Source of the DNA: Alnus glutinosa | Taxonomy: Eukaryota > Streptophyta > Magnoliopsida > Fagales > Betulaceae | Assembly: GCF_958979055.1 (NCBI RefSeq) | Contig: NC_084886.1 | Coordinates: forward strand, 50,737,654 to 50,801,653 | Direction of reading: 5' to 3' | DNA: 64,000 bases | The notes under the pieces: generated by a model | What the model was told of the DNA's origin: nothing | Seen by the model: only the letters and a program-made list of their open reading frames with translations | The model's database searches: none | Made by a program: the position numbers and the translations under genes | Shown here: one piece after another, positions 59,698-64,000 of the stretch | Layout of the letters: each line of letters opens with the position of its first letter | Position numbering within the stretch: position 1 is the first letter of the stretch

Positions 59698-61352
59698 TGT
59701 AAGAAACCATTTATAAGACTCACCTAAATATTAGATTATAAATTGAACCGTCGATTATAAAATACAAAATCCAAAAGAAGTATAGAAACATCATGAAATC
59801 TCTTAAAAAAATTGAGACCTTACCAATTACTATATACTGGGGTCTAATAACCAAAAAAAAAAAAAAAAAAAGATTTACTTCTAATTTTTTTTTTTTTTTT
59901 TAACAAATTTTGTTTATAACTAAAAGTCAATGTATTAGGTAGCATGCCTCATGGGTTTACTTTTGAATACGTATATGGTTTACTTATAATAGGATCACCA
60001 ACTTTTTTTTCTTTCTCGGATCATAAGTGAAAATGATCTTGTAACCTTTTTTCTTATTCGATTAAAATAAAATAATAATAAAAATATGATCAAAAGTTAA
60101 GAAAAGACAATCGATATTGTGTCATCTTTGACGTGTAGTGGGACAATAATTAATAACAAAAGAAGAAAGCTTTCAAGTTTACTTTCTTTTTTTATAACAA
60201 AGTCAATGTATTAGGTAGCATGCATGCATGCATGGGTATATATTATGTCATGCTTAATTAATGCTTAATCTATTGGCTTTTGAGTTATGAAAATCTATGA
60301 ATTCAACACAAACTAGACTCAATGCCTCGTGGATGAATCCTTATCGCCACATACCTTATCAAATCTCAACCATATATCAACTTATTTTAACTAAAAAAAT
60401 ATATTAACGCATAATTTAATTAATTATTACCCTTTCATGTAATAAGGACAAGTTCAAATTCAATTCCCTGAAAAGGGGTGTGAGGGTTGAGTACACGTGA
60501 TCACAACAAAAATCCAATAAATTTCAGAATATATATATATATAATAAACACGTTCCAAGTAAATTATTAAATTATCTCTCTCAATTACTTGCCTCAATTA
60601 GTGATTAACAACCACCTTCCTGTTTGAAGTTGACATGGACAATTGGACATTCTCTCCCTTTCCGGGGATACTAAAAAAAGAAAAGAAAATGACAAATATT
60701 GTTATATATATATATATATATAGTTTATATAAAATATGAAATGTATAATTTTCTGTTTATTTCCCTTAACAGTCAAACACAGAGCTGTTTGTACATAGAT
60801 TGATCAATTGGATTCATGAATTTTTAACAAAAAAAAAAGAAAAAAGAGAGAGAGAAAAAAGAAGATATAAATCAGAATTCTCTTACTTTGAAGCTTTTTC
60901 AAGAACCAAAAACATTGGCAAGAGAAACTAGAACCCTAACATGTCCCAATCCGAGCATTGGTCACCCTAGAATGAACTTGGACGCAAAAATTTCAATGGG
61001 ACATACGTGTTCCTCCAACTTGGTTTGTACTAAGAGCACGTATCAATTTTATATATGAGCTGGATGAACTTCTTTCAACTCCGAGGAAGAAATTCTGTCA
61101 TTAAAAAATATATAACCATTTTTATAGATTAAATTGAAGAAACTTCACCAAACCTAATTAAAAAGAAACTATGTCCCTGTAAAATAATATAATAAGTTAT
61201 TGATTAGATAAGGATAATGGCATGCCAATTTTTTCAAGGAAAATATCTTGGAAAAAGCCATATGGGTCGGGCTTCTTTAGGCAGATAGTAGATATCCAAA
61301 AAGCCCATCCGAGCCCTTTTAAAAAGGTCCATTGAACCCAATGCGTCTATTC

Positions 61353-61475
61353 ATTTTTCTGCTACTCATAAACCTGTCAATAGTTTCAAAGCTATTGGGA
61401 TGCAAATGCATGGGTATTTTTCTGCTGCTCATAAACCTGTCAATAGTTTCAAAGCTATTGGGATGCAAATGCATG

Positions 61476-61478
<3 letters not shown>
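61353..61478. repeat. 63-bp exact-type tandem duplication followed by (AT)n
   Basis: Units 61353-61415 and 61416-61478 differ at one or two positions and run straight into a ~40-bp (AT)n tract. Confidence 0.92.
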
Positions 61479-61520
<42 letters not shown>

Positions 61521-62853
61521 TTCCTCACCTCGCCATCTTTTGAGGAGATACGGGAGAACTTCACTTGAGGGTACTGAATTATTATTATTTTTTTTCTTTT
61601 TTCTTTTCTTAAGATATTTAAACTTTAAAAAGTCTCAAATTTGAGTATTCATTTTTCAAAACATCTCAATAACAGGTCCTCCGTTAGGATTTGCTGTTAA
61701 ATCATGTTAAAATTTTAAAAATATCCATGTGTTTATTTTTTATTTTTTTAAAAAAATTTATAAATTTTTTCAAATATTCAGGTATAGGTATTTTTGTAAA
61801 TTTCGTTAAATTCTAACCAACACCTAAATCCTAACAATTTTTTTTCCCTACAAAAAATATGAGTATTTTAAAAAATTTGGCAGGATTTAACAGTAAATTA
61901 TAACGGAATACATGCTTATTGAGACGTTTTAAAAAAATAAATACCACAGTTTGAGACGTTTTAAAATTCAGATACCTTAAAATAAAAAAGGCGATAGTTC
62001 GATAGTAGAATTTATACCCTTAAAACTTAAGTGAAGTTCTCAAAAAATAAATAAATAAATAAATAAAACTTTTACGATAACAATCACAAGCCTAAAAAGA
62101 CCCAACATTAAACACTACCTGCTGTGGCAACTCATATACTAATGACAACAGAACAAAGGAAAAACTCATCCCAAAATTTAAGTCTCACAGATAATCATTT
62201 GAACTGCCATCATCTAAAGCTTAATGTTAAGCAAACGCATTATCAATTCAGAAATCATTTTTCGAGCAGAAAAGATACATAACTCAGATTTTACCTGAAG
62301 CAGCTCATCACTAAAGAAGATCTTCCTAAAGGTAATTTGCTATAAAACATGATTAAATGATGTTAGGTTTTACCGTTTAACGTGTGTTGGCAAAAATTCA
62401 TGTGTCAAACACATGACATTTGGATTGTAAATTTGTAGTGTTTAGTGTTGAATGAAGGATTAAATTCATGTAAAAGTCGGTTGAAGATCTTAAAAATTCA
62501 AGTTTATATAGTTGGAATAAAACGGCTATATCTTTTTGATTCTGATATCAATGAAGGTAAGTTTTGTGGCGTTAGAAAAATAATTTAAAAGGCTAGAATT
62601 TTGTATTTTATTTATTTATTTTTAAAATCAATTCTGATGTGTAATGAGTCAAAAAAAAAGTTGATAAACACACAATATAAAGTCAATTGGATGGTTTTTT
62701 TCAAACAAAATAGGATTTTAATGCCTACAACTATTCCACAATGTTGACGTGTCAGTTCTAACTAATTATTGAATTAGTCTTTGTTTAAAAAAAAAATAAA
62801 AATTATGACTATCATATCAACATTATGAGATGATTGTAGGAAAAAAAATGTAT

Positions 62854-62857
<4 letters not shown>

Positions 62858-62912
<55 letters not shown>
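62858..62912. repeat. (AT)n microsatellite, ~55 bp
   Basis: Uninterrupted AT run. Confidence 0.95.
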
Positions 62913-62919
<7 letters not shown>

Positions 62920-63311
62920 TACTCTAAGTGAAAACGTATTGATTGATGTATAAGTTGAATTATTGCTAGCTTCTAATCATAATTTATGATGAATAATCAC
63001 TTACTCAAAATAATATATCAACGAATAACTCAAAAAAAATTATTAATATAATTTTTATTTTTAACATCACGTCAAAAAATATATATTTTTTTCAAATTAA
63101 AAAAAAAAAAAACACATTAACAAACATAAAAAATTGGATTATACGTTTGTACAGTAGAAGCCAGTAACGGATTGACACATCATGGTAAAAGTGTGACATG
63201 ATTCACACCAGATTACTAACCTGAAAACCTCTCTGGCTCTTTCTACCCTAAACCCTCTTCCTACCAAAACCCTCATCTCTCAATTGCTCTCTGTGAAACC
63301 ACACACAGAGA

Positions 63312-64000
63312 ATGGCACTCTCCAAACCCACCTTTCTCACCCACCTCAAAACCTTAGCCAAACCGCACCACCACCCACCACCAGCAGCCGCCTCCTTCAT
63401 CTCCCTCCGCCGCTCCCTCTCATTCTCCTCCCCCGAAGAAGCTGCCGCCGAACGCCGCCGCCGCAAGCGCCGCCTGCGCATCGAACCCCCTCTCTCCTCC
63501 CTCAACCGCACCCAACAACAGCCCCCCAAACCCCAAAACTCTCAAATCCCACAAAACCCCAACTCACCAAAACTCCCCGAGCCCGTCTCGGCCCTCTCCG
63601 GCAACCGCCTCAATCTCCACAACCGCATTCTCAAGCTGGTCCGCGAGAATGACCTCGACGAGGCCTCGCTCTTCACGCGGCACTCCGTCTACTCCAATTG
63701 CCGCCCCACCATCTTCACCGTCAACTCCGTCCTCAATGCCCTCCTTCGCCAGTCCAAGTATGCTGACCTCCTCTCCCTCCACCGCTTCATCACCCAGGCT
63801 GGTATTGCCCCCAATATCATCACCTACAATCTCGTTTTCCAGACCTATCTCGATTGTCGAAAACCCGACACCGCCTTGGAACACTACCGCCAGTTCATCA
63901 ACGACGCACCCATCAACCCCTCTCCGACGACTTTCCGGATTCTCATCAAAGGATTGGTGGATAATGGAAAGCTTGCCAAAGCCATGGAGTTGAAAGAGGA
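63312..64000 (+). CDS. EMB1796: Mitochondrial PPR protein, EMB1796-like (5' part, cut by window end)
   Basis: A pentatricopeptide-repeat RNA-binding protein; the Arabidopsis counterpart At3g49240 is required for embryo development and predicted mitochondrial. The frame is open from the ATG at 63312 to the window end (229 full codons, no intron seen). Residues 1-~60 are rich in Arg, Ser and Ala with few acids, as in an organelle transit peptide, followed by a Pro/Gln-rich linker. From ~residue 100 the sequence is conserved: [20 protein letters not shown], then [40 protein letters not shown] and [20 protein letters not shown]. The last two show the P-type PPR pattern. The start is the first Met in frame and fits a transit peptide. 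The first 300 bp are very C-rich compared with the AT-rich flank. Confidence 0.92.
   Translation, partial: MALSKPTFLTHLKTLAKPHHHPPPAAASFISLRRSLSFSSPEEAAAERRRRKRRLRIEPPLSSLNRTQQQPPKPQNSQIPQNPNSPKLPEPVSALSGNRLNLHNRILKLVRENDLDEASLFTRHSVYSNCRPTIFTVNSVLNALLRQSKYADLLSLHRFITQAGIAPNIITYNLVFQTYLDCRKPDTALEHYRQFINDAPINPSPTTFRILIKGLVDNGKLAKAMELKE

Larger units (their letters stand above)
59698..63311. other. Intergenic upstream of the EMB1796-like gene
   Basis: AT-rich spacer. The motif GTCAATGTATTAGGTAGCATG recurs near 59928 and 60200, also matching the site at 58333 into which a retroelement inserted, so the locus has undergone local duplication. It contains the 63-bp duplication at 61353-61478 and long (AT)n runs. 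No gene seen. Confidence 0.55.

Overview
The window is nuclear DNA from a flowering plant, most likely a woody eudicot. It has AT-rich, microsatellite-rich spacers, GT/AG introns, leader introns and many small plant transposons. The species cannot be named from the sequence. Coding density is low, with five host genes in 64 kb.

Host genes in order: (1) a PME34-like pectin methylesterase with an N-terminal inhibitor domain (18745-21887, +); (2) a type II phosphatidylinositol 4-kinase gamma with two ubiquitin-like domains (25893-28341, -); (3) a dipeptidyl-peptidase-IV/prolyl-oligopeptidase-family serine peptidase (34454-39634, -); (4) a calcineurin B-like Ca2+ sensor of the CBL4/SOS3 type (43310-45953, -); (5) the 5' part of a mitochondrial PPR gene of the EMB1796 type (63312 to the window end, +). 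From memory, Arabidopsis orthologues of genes 2-4 are near neighbours (At5g24240, At5g24260, At5g24270), and those of genes 1 and 5 are near neighbours elsewhere (At3g49220, At3g49240). This window appears to hold the two sets interleaved, as before duplicate-gene loss.

The spacers are full of mobile DNA. The best element is a 3.4-kb Pack-MULE (52163-55585) with a perfect 9-bp target duplication and TIRs over 500 bp long. It holds a rearranged, intron-containing fragment of a cellulose synthase gene. A PPR-like coding motif inside its TIRs is tandemly amplified, four copies on the left and two on the right. A PIF/Harbinger-like MITE family (TTA/TAA target sites) has four copies: 482-867, 16201-~17080, 23662-24492 and 50299-50668. 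One of them carries a captured sugar-phosphate/nucleotide-sugar transporter fragment, one carries a perfect 40-bp palindrome, and one is nested inside another MITE. About four 1-kb poly(A)-tailed non-autonomous retroelements with 12-17 bp target duplications are present. There is also a 2-kb LINE fragment with an unusually long (~103 bp) flanking duplication, a short LINE tail in a DPP intron, and a degraded mitochondrial-type tRNA-Lys in a CBL4 intron.

The five host genes belong to separate processes (wall pectin, phosphoinositide signalling, peptide turnover, Ca2+/Na+ signalling, organelle RNA). They do not form a pathway or cluster; their proximity reflects ancestral gene order.
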